From an uncultured Bacteroidales bacterium (lineage in GTDB: Bacteria; Bacteroidota; Bacteroidia; Bacteroidales; Paludibacteraceae), in NCBI GenBank assembly GCA_949282265.1, contig CASDOZ010000009.1:1-64000 (forward strand): a DNA stretch of 64,000 nucleotides. The letters are read 5' to 3'. The stretch's first letter is position 1, and each line of letters begins with the position of its first letter. The notes beneath the pieces are model-generated. The model had not been told where the DNA came from, did not search any database, and worked only from the letters and a program-made list of their open reading frames with translations. Both the position numbers and the translations under genes were made by a program. Positions 51,770-61,369 of the stretch are shown here, piece by piece.

Positions 51770-53530
51770 ATGAAAAAACTTTTATTTTCTTCGTTAATGC
51801 TCGTTATGGCAGTATTAACTGTTTCGGCTGAAGCCACCAAGTTGACGGCAACAGCTTCCACTAATATGTCAACGTATGGATCAAATTACATTCAAAATGT
51901 AACGGATGGTAATTCTTCTACTGTCTTTTATTCGAATGGAAATCAGGAAGCTGGCCAATACATTCTGTTGACGTTGGATAATACGTATCAGATAGGTACG
52001 ATAACTGTTGTTTTTTCGACAGGTGATAAGCCTTTTGCATCTAAGATACAATATTCAACGGATAATAATACATGGAATGATGTCACTGATGGAACTGTTG
52101 ATGCCTCCGGTTCATCTTTTTCCTGTGATGCAAGAGGTGTGGATGCACGATATGTAAGGCTGTATCTGACAGAGGGTGCAGGTAGTTGGCTACAAATTGC
52201 CGAGTTTGAAGTTTACACAGTGGATGTGACTAAAACGGCAACACCGGAATTTAATCCGGGAAGTAAAGAATTTGAAATGGGAGAATCCGGAGCAACAACA
52301 GGCATAACGATAACTTCGGAAGAAGGCGCTACCATATATTATACGCTGGATGGGACAGAACCTACGATAGACTCACAATCCATTCAGCATGGCGGAACCG
52401 TTTCCGTTCCGATCGATGACTGGACGGTAACTACAACCATAAAGGCGGTAGCAAAAGCAGGATATAAAGAGCTTAGCAATGTCGCTACAGCTACATATAT
52501 GGTGCAATCCCCTTATTGCCAGCCGAATGTTCCCACAAACGGAACGAATGCAAGTTATGTCGGCCAGATAGTTACACTTACAACCACGGGAGCACAAGTG
52601 AATGCAAATTGGAGCAATCCAAAAGATGGGACAACTGGAGATGATTTTGACAATAGGCTCAACGGTTATGTTGGTGTTATAGGAAATACATTTACTGCAG
52701 AAGCCGGCCAGACTGTTACGCTTAACATTACCAGCGTAAACACAAACTGGGGTGCCATACGCGTGTATGTGGACCTGAATGGAAACCAGATATTCGATGA
52801 CGGTGAAAATATTGCCCGCGTAGGAACAACAACTGATAATTCCGATACAAAAGCTGTGAACCAGGAATTTACCATAGATGCTGCTACACAGCCAGGTATA
52901 TATCTGATGCGTGTATTCTATGTGGCACGTTCAACAACGGGTGATGTGGAGTTTAATATTACGGATCCTTGCGGAACATATGCTCAAGGCGGATATTATG
53001 ATTTTGCATTCAATGTGGTGGAACCGACCGTAGTAACCCATACGGTAACAGTAGAACCGGCTGCAACAGGAGAAGGTACGGTAGAATATGCTATAGCAGA
53101 TGGTGAAAAAACTGCTGTTGACAGTGAGGCAGCTGTTCAGGTTACTGCCGGCCAAACCATAACTTTGACTGCCACGGCAGCTACCGGTTATAAGTTCAGC
53201 AAATGGGTTAATGGTGAAGGAACAGAACTTTCCACTGACAATCCGTTTGTTTACACCCCGGACGCTGATATAACAATCAGTGCTGTATTTGCAAGAGATG
53301 AGGCAACCGGTTTGTTGGAAAATGTTGCATCCCGTTTCAGTGCAATAGTTGCAGGCAATTGCATAAAAGTTTCCGGCGTTCCGGCAGGTGAAATAATTAA
53401 TGTTTATACGGTTAATTCGGTTTTGGTTGCCAGCACGGTGGCTGCTGAAGGTGTAAATGAAATTGTTGTTCCTGCACAAGGCGTATTGCTGGTTAAGGCA
53501 GGCAGTCAAGTTGTCAAAGTGATGAAATAA
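51770..53530 (+). CDS. multidomain secreted protein (F5/8-type, CHB_HEX, GEVED, InlB-like) with T9SS-like tail
   Basis: 586 residues. The signal peptide ends in LTVSAEA. A discoidin/F5-8 type C carbohydrate-binding domain (about 25-150; ARYVRLYLTEGAG, QIAEFEVYTV) is followed by a chitobiase/hexosaminidase C-terminal-like domain (about 155-245; ATIYYTLDGTEPT), a GEVED domain (about 250-420; IRVYVDLNGNQIFDDGENIA), a divergent InlB-type repeat (about 425-510; GYKFSKWVNGEG) and a C-terminal 70 residues ending in VVKVMK, like the sorting tails of other T9SS cargo. No catalytic site is evident: probably an adhesin or glycan binder at the cell surface. Transcribed alone between a promoter box and a strong terminator. 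Confidence 0.8.
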   Translation: MKKLLFSSLMLVMAVLTVSAEATKLTATASTNMSTYGSNYIQNVTDGNSSTVFYSNGNQEAGQYILLTLDNTYQIGTITVVFSTGDKPFASKIQYSTDNNTWNDVTDGTVDASGSSFSCDARGVDARYVRLYLTEGAGSWLQIAEFEVYTVDVTKTATPEFNPGSKEFEMGESGATTGITITSEEGATIYYTLDGTEPTIDSQSIQHGGTVSVPIDDWTVTTTIKAVAKAGYKELSNVATATYMVQSPYCQPNVPTNGTNASYVGQIVTLTTTGAQVNANWSNPKDGTTGDDFDNRLNGYVGVIGNTFTAEAGQTVTLNITSVNTNWGAIRVYVDLNGNQIFDDGENIARVGTTTDNSDTKAVNQEFTIDAATQPGIYLMRVFYVARSTTGDVEFNITDPCGTYAQGGYYDFAFNVVEPTVVTHTVTVEPAATGEGTVEYAIADGEKTAVDSEAAVQVTAGQTITLTATAATGYKFSKWVNGEGTELSTDNPFVYTPDADITISAVFARDEATGLLENVASRFSAIVAGNCIKVSGVPAGEIINVYTVNSVLVASTVAAEGVNEIVVPAQGVLLVKAGSQVVKVMK

Positions 53531-53557
53531 TACTTCGGACTTTTATATGATAAGCAA

Positions 53558-53590
53558 GAAGAGGGAAAAATTTTCCCTCTTCTTTTTTTT
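53558..53590 (+). terminator. terminator of the multidomain surface-protein gene
   Basis: GAAGAGGGAAAA (53558-53569) and TTTTCCCTCTTC (53571-53582) form a near-perfect hairpin followed by eight T. Confidence 0.9.
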
Positions 53591-53609
53591 GAGCCAATTT
53601 TTGCGGAAT

Positions 53610-53832
53610 TATACACACTTTGGAAAACAATTCCTATTTTTGTTTCGGCAATTATAAAGACGAACTTATTGAATTGTCTTTGGCTGAATTTTTAAACGAA
53701 ACAGAATAGTAGTTATATGGAAAAATTCCATTCCTAAAAATTAGCGATCCATCTGGTGCTTATCAAGGTCCTAAATATTTCAGCTACAACGGGAAAACGT
53801 TGGATAAGTGGCGAAAGGATAGGGGGTTATGA
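53610..53832 (+). pseudogene. possible decayed gene fragment
   Basis: One plus-strand frame reads NNSYFCFGNYKDELIELSLA before a double stop. A second, shifted frame reads GPKYFSYNGKTLDKWRKDRG before TGA. Composition looks protein-like, but no start, family or intact frame is recognised. Confidence 0.25.
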
Positions 53833-53850
53833 AGTTCAAATGGTTACAAA

Positions 53851-53885
53851 TAAAAAAAGCGTGAAATGTTAATTTCACGCTTTTT
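53851..53885. terminator. bidirectional terminator downstream of dnaK
   Basis: AGCGTGAAAT (53858-53867) pairs with ATTTCACGCT (53872-53881) around a 4-base loop. An A-run on the left gives a U-tract for the leftward dnaK transcript; a T-run lies on the right. Confidence 0.85.
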
Positions 53886-53913
53886 CTATTGATGTGAGCT
53901 TCTATTGTTTAGC

Positions 53914-55827
53914 TTATTTCACTTCCTCAAAATCCACATCGGTAACATTGTCGCCGCCGTTGTTGTTTTGCTGTGTATTTGCGTTATTGTCAGCTTGCGG
54001 CTGTGCATTACCGGCTTGTGCATTCTGTGCGTTGTACATTTCCTGGCTGGTAGCTTGGAACGCATTGTTTAGTTCGTTCATCGCAGCTTCGCAGGCGTTG
54101 GCGTCTTGAGCCTTGTGGGCATCTTTCAGTTTGTTCAAAGCCGCTTCGATAGGAGCTTTTTTGTCGGCCGGAATCTTGTCGCCGATTTCCTTCAACTGTT
54201 TTTCCGTCTGGAAAATCATGCTGTCGGCCTGGTTCAGCTTGTCAATACGCTCTTTCTCTTTCTTGTCGGCTTCAGCATTGGCTTCCGCTTCTGCTTTCAT
54301 ACGTTTGATTTCTTCGTCGGTAAGGCCAGACGAAGCTTCGATACGTATTTTTTGCTCTTTGCCTGTGGCTTTGTCTTTGGCCGATACGTTCAGGATACCG
54401 TTTGCATCAATATCAAAAGTTACTTCGATTTGCGGTTCGCCACGACGCGCCGGCATGATTCCATCCAAGTGGAAACGTCCGATTGTCTTGTTCTGCGCAG
54501 CCATAGGACGCTCGCCTTGCAGTACGTGGATTTCCACAGAAGGCTGGTTGTCGGCGGCCGTCGTAAAGATTTCCGATTTCTTGGTAGGAATCGTGGTGTT
54601 GGCTTCGATCAACCGCGTCATTACACCGCCCATGGTTTCGATACCCAATGACAGAGGAGTTACATCAAGCAACAATACATCTTTTACATCACCGGTCAAT
54701 ACACCGCCTTGAATGGCAGCACCAATGGCCACAACCTCATCCGGATTTACACCTTTTGAAGGAGCTTTTCCGAAGAATTTTTCAACGGCAGCCTGTATGG
54801 CAGGAATACGTGTCGAACCGCCAACCAGAATAATCTCATCGATATCTTTTACGGTCAACCCGGCATGTTGCAGGGCTGTTTTGCACGGCTCGATTGTACG
54901 TTGGATCAGGTCGTCAATCAATTGCTCGAATTTGGCACGTGTCAGCGTGCGAACCAGGTGGCAGGGCACACCGTCAACCGGCATGATGTACGGCAGGTTG
55001 ATTTCTGTCGAGGTTGTGTTGGACAACTCGATTTTGGCCTTTTCCGCAGCTTCTTTCAGACGTTGCAGGGCCATTGGGTCTTTGCTCAAGTCTGCTCCGT
55101 GGTTGTCGTTCTTGAATTCCTGAACCAGCCATTCAATGATACGGTGGTCGAAATCATCACCGCCGAGGTGCGTATCGCCGTCGGTCGATTTTACTTCAAA
55201 TACACCGTCACCGAGTTCCAGTACGGATACATCGTGTGTACCGCCACCGCAGTCGAACACGACGATTTTCATATCCTTGTTCGATTTGTCCAGACCGTAT
55301 GCCAAAGCGGCAGCCGTAGGTTCGTTCACGATACGGCGGACGGTCAGTCCGGCAATTTCACCGGCTTCTTTAGTAGCCTGACGCTGTGCATCGTTAAAGT
55401 AGGCTGGCACTGTAATGACAGCTTCCGTAACTTCTTGGCCAAGATATTCTTCTGCTGTTTTTTTCATTTTTTGCAAAATGATGGCAGAAATTTCCTGAGG
55501 AGTGTACAGACGGCCGTCAATATCCACACGGGGTGTGTTGTTGTCGCCGCGCACAACTTTATATGGTACACGTGCGATTTCCTTGTCCAGACGGTCGTAT
55601 GTTTCACCCATAAAACGTTTGATGGAGAACACCGTTTTGGTCGGGTTAGTAATAGCCTGACGTTTGGCAGGGTCACCTACTTTACGTTCGCCGCCATCCA
55701 CGAATCCGATTACGGACGGGGTTGTCCTTTTACCTTCACTATTAGCAATAACGACTGGCTCGTTGCCTTCCATTACAGCTACACAAGAGTTAGTTGTTCC
55801 TAAATCGATTCCAATAATTTTTCCCAT
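53914..55827 (-). CDS. dnaK: molecular chaperone DnaK (Hsp70)
   Basis: 637 residues. The ATPase domain starts [20 protein letters not shown] and contains [27 protein letters not shown] and [13 protein letters not shown]. The linker reads [16 protein letters not shown], and the substrate-binding and lid domains end in the Asn/Gln-rich tail and [10 protein letters not shown], the co-chaperone-contact terminus. It refolds proteins with DnaJ and GrpE, neither of which is adjacent. Monocistronic and leftward; I see no CIRCE element upstream. Confidence 0.98.
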   Translation of the reverse strand: MGKIIGIDLGTTNSCVAVMEGNEPVVIANSEGKRTTPSVIGFVDGGERKVGDPAKRQAITNPTKTVFSIKRFMGETYDRLDKEIARVPYKVVRGDNNTPRVDIDGRLYTPQEISAIILQKMKKTAEEYLGQEVTEAVITVPAYFNDAQRQATKEAGEIAGLTVRRIVNEPTAAALAYGLDKSNKDMKIVVFDCGGGTHDVSVLELGDGVFEVKSTDGDTHLGGDDFDHRIIEWLVQEFKNDNHGADLSKDPMALQRLKEAAEKAKIELSNTTSTEINLPYIMPVDGVPCHLVRTLTRAKFEQLIDDLIQRTIEPCKTALQHAGLTVKDIDEIILVGGSTRIPAIQAAVEKFFGKAPSKGVNPDEVVAIGAAIQGGVLTGDVKDVLLLDVTPLSLGIETMGGVMTRLIEANTTIPTKKSEIFTTAADNQPSVEIHVLQGERPMAAQNKTIGRFHLDGIMPARRGEPQIEVTFDIDANGILNVSAKDKATGKEQKIRIEASSGLTDEEIKRMKAEAEANAEADKKEKERIDKLNQADSMIFQTEKQLKEIGDKIPADKKAPIEAALNKLKDAHKAQDANACEAAMNELNNAFQATSQEMYNAQNAQAGNAQPQADNNANTQQNNNGGDNVTDVDFEEVK

Positions 55828-56013
55828 AATTGTATGTTTTAACTGTTATTTTTTCGTTTTATTTTTGGCTGCTCTTTTAAGCAGTCGCCTCGTGTTAGTC
55901 AAACCTCGTGCCATATAAAGAATGGTTTGATGTCTACTGACAAATCCTGCCAAAAAGGCATAATATATATTCCTTTTTTTGATGAGTAGGCATGACATCT
56001 GTCAATATTATCG

Positions 56014-56021
56014 TATTTTTG
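56014..56021 (+). promoter_or_regulatory. -7 box for folK
   Basis: TATTTTTG, an exact TAnnTTTG match, ends 19 bases before the folK start. Confidence 0.5.
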
Positions 56022-56040
56022 CAGGCATAAATCAGGATTT

Positions 56041-56445
56041 ATGCTTACATATCTTTCCATAGGAACAAATTTGGGAAACAAGCAAGCCAATATAGAGCGT
56101 GCTGTAGTCTTGATAAATGAACGTGTTGGTAAAGTCGTGCGCCGTTCTTCTGATTTTGTTTCGGAGCCATGGGGGTTTATATCAGAAAATACATTTTTGA
56201 ATATAGCTCTTGCGGTAGAAACGAAATTGCAACCGCTTGAACTACTGGCAGCCACTCAGGGCATCGAACACATAATGGGGCGTACGTATAAATCGGTCGA
56301 TGGACACTATGCAGATAGAATTATCGATATAGATATATTATTGTATGGTAATGAGATGGTAAATCTTCCTGAGCTAAAAATTCCGCATCCACATATAGAA
56401 GAACGTGATTTTGTGCGTATCCCTTTGTGGGAAATAATGAGGTAG
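56041..56445 (+). CDS. folK: HPPK, folate biosynthesis kinase
   Basis: 134 residues. SIGTNLGNKQANIERA, SEPWGF, FLNIALAVET and ADRIIDIDILLYGN, then IPHPHIEERDFVRIPL, are the HPPK motifs, including the two metal-binding Asp residues. The enzyme transfers pyrophosphate from ATP to 6-hydroxymethyl-dihydropterin. It is shorter than E. coli FolK (159 residues) in the loops and C-terminus but keeps the active site. It appears to be transcribed alone and is followed by an oppositely oriented tRNA gene. Confidence 0.93.
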   Translation: MLTYLSIGTNLGNKQANIERAVVLINERVGKVVRRSSDFVSEPWGFISENTFLNIALAVETKLQPLELLAATQGIEHIMGRTYKSVDGHYADRIIDIDILLYGNEMVNLPELKIPHPHIEERDFVRIPLWEIMR

Positions 56446-56525
56446 CTGATTTCAAATGGTTTCTGGTGGAAAATGGGGACAAAATAAAAAAGCAAATACC
56501 GTTTTTGACAGCATTTGCTTTTTTG

Positions 56526-56598
56526 TGACCCCGGAGGGGCTCGAACCCTCGACCCATTGATTAAGAGTCAATTGCTCTACCAGCTGAGCTACGGAGTC
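56526..56598 (-). tRNA. tRNA-Lys (anticodon CTT)
   Basis: On the minus strand a 73-base cloverleaf folds: acceptor GACTCCG with CGGGGTC (one G-U pair) and discriminator A, D-arm AGCTCAGCTGGTAGAGC, anticodon stem ATTGA/TCAAT around CTCTTAA (anticodon CTT), and T-arm GAGGG/CCCTC with TTCGAGC. CCA is not encoded. Confidence 0.95.
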
Positions 56599-56781
56599 AT
56601 TCTTTTCCAAAACGGCTGCAAATGTACAATTAATTTATGATTTTCCAATCATGTGGGAAAATTTTTTTTGAACAAAAATGTAGAATGTTTTTTTAAGATA
56701 TTTGTAATCAATCAAATGAGGAGTAAAAACAATTATTTGTAAAAAATAAATATTAAAGCCATAAAATCAGGGGAAAAACGT

Positions 56782-56789
56782 TATCTTTG
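56782..56789 (+). promoter_or_regulatory. -7 box for the nucleotidyltransferase gene
   Basis: TATCTTTG, an exact TAnnTTTG match, leaves a leader of about 25 bases before the ATG at 56822. Confidence 0.55.
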
Positions 56790-56821
56790 CCGTCCAAAAT
56801 GTCTATCATCAATAATCTATT

Positions 56822-57727
56822 ATGAAACCGACTTTATTTGTATTAGCTGCCGGAATGGGTAGCCGTTATGGAGGTCTGAAACAATTAGATGGTCTTGGTC
56901 CGAATGGAGAAACAATTATGGATTATTCAGTCTATGACGCTATTAGGGCTGGATTTGGTAAGCTTGTTTTTGTTATTCGGGAAAGTTTTGCCGAAGATTT
57001 CAAAAAGATTGTTCTCAGCAAGTTTGAGGGTAAGATTCCATGTGAAGTGTGTTTCCAATCGTTGGATAAGATTCCGACGGGTTGTACTTACAATCCGGAA
57101 CGTGAAAAGCCTTGGGGGACAAACCATGCCGTTCTAATGGGAAAAGATGTCATTCATGAACCATTTGCGGTTATTAATGCGGATGACTTTTATGGTAAGG
57201 AATCATTTCAAGTGTTGGCTGATTTTTTAAACAACCTTGAAGGCAAGAAGAATGAATATTGCATGGTGGGTTATCGTGTTGGCAATACACTTTCGGAGAG
57301 TGGAGCTGTAAGTCGTGGTATTTGTGTGACCAATGCAGAAGGTTATTTGACAAATGTTGTGGAACGTACGCACATTGAAGACCAAGGAGGTAAAATCATT
57401 TTCAAAGATGAAAATGGTCATGATGTAACGATTGCGCCAGACACACCGGTTTCTATGAATATGTGGGGATTTACCCCAGATTACTTCGAGTATTCGGAAA
57501 AATTCTTTGTTGATTTTTTGCAAAAACATGGTCAGGAATTGAAATCCGAATTTTTCATACCTCTCGTTGTGAATGAATTGATTACCACAGGGACAGCTAC
57601 TTGTAAAGTACTTGATACACCGGCGAAATGGTTTGGAGTTACATATGCAGAAGACCGTCCACAAGTAGTTATGAAATTAAACGACTTGATACGCAAGGGC
57701 GTTTATCCGGAGAAACTATTCAGCTAA
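56822..57727 (+). CDS. sugar-phosphate nucleotidyltransferase
   Basis: 301 residues. FVLAAGMGSRYGGLKQLDGL is the nucleotide-binding loop of sugar-nucleotide pyrophosphorylases, and VINADDFYG supplies the metal-binding Asp residues. WGTNHAVLMG and MNMWGFTPDYF resemble NTP-transferase proteins of Bacteroidota whose sugar is not established. The family makes NDP-sugars from a sugar 1-phosphate and a nucleoside triphosphate. galE and manA lie downstream, suggesting nucleotide-sugar supply. A terminator-like hairpin separates it from galE, so linkage is partial. Confidence 0.8.
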   Translation: MKPTLFVLAAGMGSRYGGLKQLDGLGPNGETIMDYSVYDAIRAGFGKLVFVIRESFAEDFKKIVLSKFEGKIPCEVCFQSLDKIPTGCTYNPEREKPWGTNHAVLMGKDVIHEPFAVINADDFYGKESFQVLADFLNNLEGKKNEYCMVGYRVGNTLSESGAVSRGICVTNAEGYLTNVVERTHIEDQGGKIIFKDENGHDVTIAPDTPVSMNMWGFTPDYFEYSEKFFVDFLQKHGQELKSEFFIPLVVNELITTGTATCKVLDTPAKWFGVTYAEDRPQVVMKLNDLIRKGVYPEKLFS

Positions 57728-57738
57728 TAACAAACATA

Positions 57739-57778
57739 ATCACAATAGTTCCGTATATGCGGGGCTATTGTGATTTTT
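57739..57778 (+). terminator. terminator before galE
   Basis: ATCACAATAG (57739-57748) pairs with CTATTGTGAT (57765-57774), followed by TTTTT. Confidence 0.75.
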
Positions 57779-57791
57779 ATTTAATATGATT

Positions 57792-58835
57792 ATGACTAAA
57801 ATATTAGTTACAGGGGGAACTGGCTATATCGGTTCCCATACAGTAGTGGAACTCCAAAAAAAAGGATTTGATGTTGTAATTGTGGACAATCTGTCCAATT
57901 CCAATATCGAAGTACTTTCTGGCATTGAGAAAATTACAGGCATTCGTCCTGCATTTGAGAACATAGATTGCTTGGATTATGTCAGTTTGGATAAGATGTT
58001 TGAGAAATATGCTGGTATTGAAGCAATTATTCATTTTGCAGCTAGCAAAGCTGTAGGAGAATCTGTCGAAAAACCATTGCTTTATTACCGTAACAACTTG
58101 GGCTCTTTGATTAATTTGTTGGAATTGATGCCGGTGCATAAAGTACCCAACATAGTGTTCTCATCTTCATGTACAGTGTATGGACAACCGGATGTTTTGC
58201 CTGTTGATGAAAACGCTCCTATTAAGAAGGCTTTGTCGCCTTATGGAAATACCAAGCAGATTTGTGAGGAAATTATTCATGATACGATTTATGCCAATCA
58301 AGACATGAAAGCTGTTATATTGCGTTATTTCAACCCAATTGGTGCACATCCGAGTGCGGAAATTGGTGAACTGCCCAATGGTGTGCCAAATAACCTGTTA
58401 CCTTTTGTGACGCAGACTGCTATTGGCATACGCAATGAATTGAAGGTGTTTGGTGATGGTTATAATACACCAGATGGATCTTGTATCCGTGATTATATTA
58501 ATGTGGTTGATTTGGCTAAAGCACATGTACTTGCAGTACAACGGATGTTGGATGCGAAAAGTAGTAAAAACATCGAAATCTTCAATTTGGGTACAGGAAG
58601 AGGGCTTTCTGTATTGGAAATCATACGAACTTTCGAAGCTGCAAACAAGGTGAAAGTCCCTTACAAAATAGTGGGTCGCCGTGAGGGGGATATCGAACAG
58701 GTGTGGGCTAATCCGGAACGCGCTAATAATGTGTTGGGTTGGAAAGCCGTGGAAACAGTTGAAGATACTTTACGCAGCGCATGGGCTTGGGAGTTAAAAC
58801 TTAAAGAACGCAGGGAGAACGAATCTAAAGCATAA
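57792..58835 (+). CDS. galE: UDP-glucose 4-epimerase
   Basis: About 347 residues; an ATG two codons earlier (57786) is equally possible. VTGGTGYIGSHTVVEL is the NAD-binding loop, FSSSCTVYG holds the catalytic Ser, and SPYGNTKQICEE the Tyr-x3-Lys pair. RYFNPIGAHPS and PDGSCIRDYI are typical of GalE. It interconverts UDP-glucose and UDP-galactose, and sometimes the N-acetyl forms. The manA gene follows after only 3 bases, so they are translated from one mRNA. Confidence 0.93.
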   Translation: MTKILVTGGTGYIGSHTVVELQKKGFDVVIVDNLSNSNIEVLSGIEKITGIRPAFENIDCLDYVSLDKMFEKYAGIEAIIHFAASKAVGESVEKPLLYYRNNLGSLINLLELMPVHKVPNIVFSSSCTVYGQPDVLPVDENAPIKKALSPYGNTKQICEEIIHDTIYANQDMKAVILRYFNPIGAHPSAEIGELPNGVPNNLLPFVTQTAIGIRNELKVFGDGYNTPDGSCIRDYINVVDLAKAHVLAVQRMLDAKSSKNIEIFNLGTGRGLSVLEIIRTFEAANKVKVPYKIVGRREGDIEQVWANPERANNVLGWKAVETVEDTLRSAWAWELKLKERRENESKA

Positions 58836-58838
58836 AAG

Positions 58839-59819
58839 ATGAATTTATATCCGTTGAAATTTACCCCCATTGTCAAGGATAAAATATGGGGTGGGCATAA
58901 GTTGGAAAAAATGTTTGGGAAAAATCCGAATGGATTGCCCAATATAGGTGAAAGCTGGGAACTTTCAGGTTGTGCAGGAGATGTGTCTGTCATAAGCAAT
59001 GGTTATTTGGCAGGAAATACATTGGAGGAACTTATCGAAGTGTATATGGGAGATTTGGTCGGCGACAAGGTGTATGAACGTTTCGGATTGACATTTCCAC
59101 TTTTGTTCAAGTTAATCGATGCGAATGATGATTTGTCAATACAAGTGCATCCCAATGATGAAGTTGCGGCTCAAAGGCATAATTCTTTCGGAAAAACTGA
59201 AATGTGGTATATCTTGGATGCGAATAAAGATGCTTCCCTGATTGCCGGGTTTACGAAAGATTCTAATGCGGAAGAATATACGCAAAAACTGGCAGCGGGA
59301 CAAGTAGAGACTTTATTACAAAAAGTTCCGGTAGCCAAAGATGATGCAATCTTTATTCATGCAGGTTTAGTACATGCCATTGGTAGAGGGATTGTGCTGG
59401 CAGAAATACAGCAAACGAGCGATATTACGTATCGGATATATGACTATAACCGCAAAGATGCTTCGGGTAAAACACGCCAATTGCATACGGCAGAAGCTTT
59501 GGATGTGATTGACTATTCGGCAAATAAAAAACCCAAAATAGCCTATGTGTCAAATATGAACCATGTGGTTAATTTGGCTAAATGCCAGTATTTTACAACT
59601 AATGTCCTGGAATTTGACCAGACGATAGAACGGGATTATGCTCCACTTGATTCGTTTGTGGCATATATGTGTGTAGAAGGATGCATAATAATTGAAACAG
59701 ATAGCGATAAAACAGAAGTGGCTATGGGGGAAACAGTGTTGATTCCAGCGGTATTAAATGATGTACGCTTGATACCTGAAAACGGGAAGGCCAAATTGTT
59801 GGAAGTATATATTGATTAA
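58839..59819 (+). CDS. manA: mannose-6-phosphate isomerase, class I
   Basis: 326 residues. The cupin metal site is visible in LSIQVHPNDEVA and, further on, HAGLVHAIGRG; GESWELSG near residue 38 and LTFPLLFKLIDAND are conserved in the short class I enzymes of Bacteroidota. It interconverts mannose 6-phosphate and fructose 6-phosphate, feeding GDP-mannose and fucose synthesis. Follows galE by 3 bases and ends in a strong terminator. Confidence 0.93.
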   Translation: MNLYPLKFTPIVKDKIWGGHKLEKMFGKNPNGLPNIGESWELSGCAGDVSVISNGYLAGNTLEELIEVYMGDLVGDKVYERFGLTFPLLFKLIDANDDLSIQVHPNDEVAAQRHNSFGKTEMWYILDANKDASLIAGFTKDSNAEEYTQKLAAGQVETLLQKVPVAKDDAIFIHAGLVHAIGRGIVLAEIQQTSDITYRIYDYNRKDASGKTRQLHTAEALDVIDYSANKKPKIAYVSNMNHVVNLAKCQYFTTNVLEFDQTIERDYAPLDSFVAYMCVEGCIIIETDSDKTEVAMGETVLIPAVLNDVRLIPENGKAKLLEVYID

Positions 59820-59850
59820 GGAGTATCCTGTCTTAATACACATGCAAAAC

Positions 59851-59892
59851 ACAGCAAAGAATAGTGGAGAAGCTATTTTTTGCTGTCTTTTT
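59851..59892 (+). terminator. terminator after manA
   Basis: ACAGCAAAGAATAG (59851-59864) pairs with CTATTTTTTGCTGT (59873-59886) with one G-U pair, followed by CTTTTT. Confidence 0.85.
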
Positions 59893-59910
59893 ATATAAAA
59901 ATACTAATTT

Positions 59911-61332
59911 ATGAAAACTGTAGAGCAACAAGAAAAAATAGTCGGAAATCTGGAATGGGATGGCATGCACAAGCCGCAGATTTATTACGCAATGGCGGCT
60001 ACGTTTTGCGGTTTGTTCTTGTCTGTGTTGGATGGGACTATCTGCAATGTGGCTTTGCCTAACATTGCCGCGGAAATGAATATATCCTCCGCGGATTCAA
60101 TTTGGATTGTAAATGCTTTCCAGCTTATTATTATGATGACGCTGCTGCCATTTGCATCGTTGGGCGAATTGTTCGGCTACAAGCATGTGTATGCCACGGG
60201 TGTTGCGGTTTTTACCGCAGGTTCGTTGTTTTGCGCGTTGGCACATACGTTGCCGTTGCTTATTGTTGCGCGTGTTGTCCAAGGAATTGGTGCTGCCATG
60301 ATTATGAGTGTCAATACGTCGCTGATAAAATTGATTTATCCGAAAAAGCATTTGGGCAAGGGCGTGGGATTGAATGCTACTATCGTGGCGTTGGCATCTG
60401 TCGCCGGACCGACGCTGGCAGCTGCAATCCTGTCGGTCGCTTCGTGGCCGTGGCTGTTTGCTATTAATGTTCCAGTTGGCATCTTGACTTTCTTTATGGC
60501 GCGGAAATATATGCCGGAAAATCCGACTCGTGTGGTTGGCAGGAAATTCAATTGGCATGAGGCATTGCTTAATGCAGCTACATTTGGCTTGTTTATAGGT
60601 TGTATAGAAGCATTTTCACATCATGTTGCAGGTTGGGAAGTGTTGATAGGTTTTGTTTTATTCTTGCTTGTGGGAACACTATATGTAAGGAATCAGAAAA
60701 ATAAGCCTTATCCCATGCTTCCGTTTGATTTGTTGCGTATTCCTGTTTTTACAATGTCTGTCATAACTAGCATATTATCGTTTACGGCGCAGATGTCGGC
60801 TATGGTTGCAATTCCATTTTTGTTGGTACATTCGCTTAGCTATAGTGCTGTGGAAACAGGTATGATTATGACAGCGTGGCCGTTGGTGATTGTGTTTGTC
60901 GCTCCTGTGGCAGGGATGTTGATTAGCAAGGTACATCCGGGTATTTTAGGCGGCGTCGGGTTAGGTGTGATGAGTATTGGCTGTTTTTCGTTGTCCTTTG
61001 TTTCGGCTGATAGTACATATCTGGATATTATATGGCGGCTTATGTTGTGCGGTATGGGATTCGGATTTTTCCAATCGCCCAATAACCATATTTTGTTGAG
61101 TTCCGCTCCGCCCCATAGGGCAGGTAGTGCAAGTGGCATGTTGGCAACTGCGCGCTTGGTCGGTCAAACAACCGGTGCGGCGCTTGTCGCGCTTATGTTC
61201 GACTTGTTTGGCGATAATGCCCCGCACAAAGCCATGTTGCTTGCCGGAATCTTTACCGTATGCGGCGCAATATCATCATTTACACGTATCGGTCTTTCCA
61301 AGCCGCACGAATCATTTGTGCACGGGAAATAG
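59911..61332 (+). CDS. DHA2-family MFS multidrug transporter
   Basis: 473 residues with about 14 membrane helices, the count of the DHA2 (EmrB/QacA) family. LDGTICNVALPNIA in helix 1 and WIVNAFQLIIM in helix 2 are characteristic, and GERLFGYK-like motif A appears as GELFGYKHVY after helix 2. VVQGIGAAMIM and GLNATIVALASVAGPTLA match motifs B and C of proton-linked exporters. The likely role is efflux of toxic compounds across the inner membrane; no membrane-fusion protein or outer-membrane channel is adjacent, so it may act alone. Lies between a terminator and a convergent gene. Confidence 0.88.
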   Translation: MKTVEQQEKIVGNLEWDGMHKPQIYYAMAATFCGLFLSVLDGTICNVALPNIAAEMNISSADSIWIVNAFQLIIMMTLLPFASLGELFGYKHVYATGVAVFTAGSLFCALAHTLPLLIVARVVQGIGAAMIMSVNTSLIKLIYPKKHLGKGVGLNATIVALASVAGPTLAAAILSVASWPWLFAINVPVGILTFFMARKYMPENPTRVVGRKFNWHEALLNAATFGLFIGCIEAFSHHVAGWEVLIGFVLFLLVGTLYVRNQKNKPYPMLPFDLLRIPVFTMSVITSILSFTAQMSAMVAIPFLLVHSLSYSAVETGMIMTAWPLVIVFVAPVAGMLISKVHPGILGGVGLGVMSIGCFSLSFVSADSTYLDIIWRLMLCGMGFGFFQSPNNHILLSSAPPHRAGSASGMLATARLVGQTTGAALVALMFDLFGDNAPHKAMLLAGIFTVCGAISSFTRIGLSKPHESFVHGK

Positions 61333-61369
61333 CAGAATTTTGATTCCCTGAGAAATATCGGAATCTGTT

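Larger units (their letters stand above)
53531..53913. other. intergenic region with gene debris between two terminators
   Basis: About 380 bases. Between the terminators at 53558-53590 and 53851-53881 there are short coding-like runs in two plus-strand frames (about 53610-53710 and 53735-53832) interrupted by stops, listed as a possible pseudogene. Nothing else is seen. Confidence 0.5.

Noticed and set aside
54865-55803. 312-codon open frame opposite dnaK
   Set aside because: Antisense to dnaK, a well-known source of spurious long frames; no start signal or domain.
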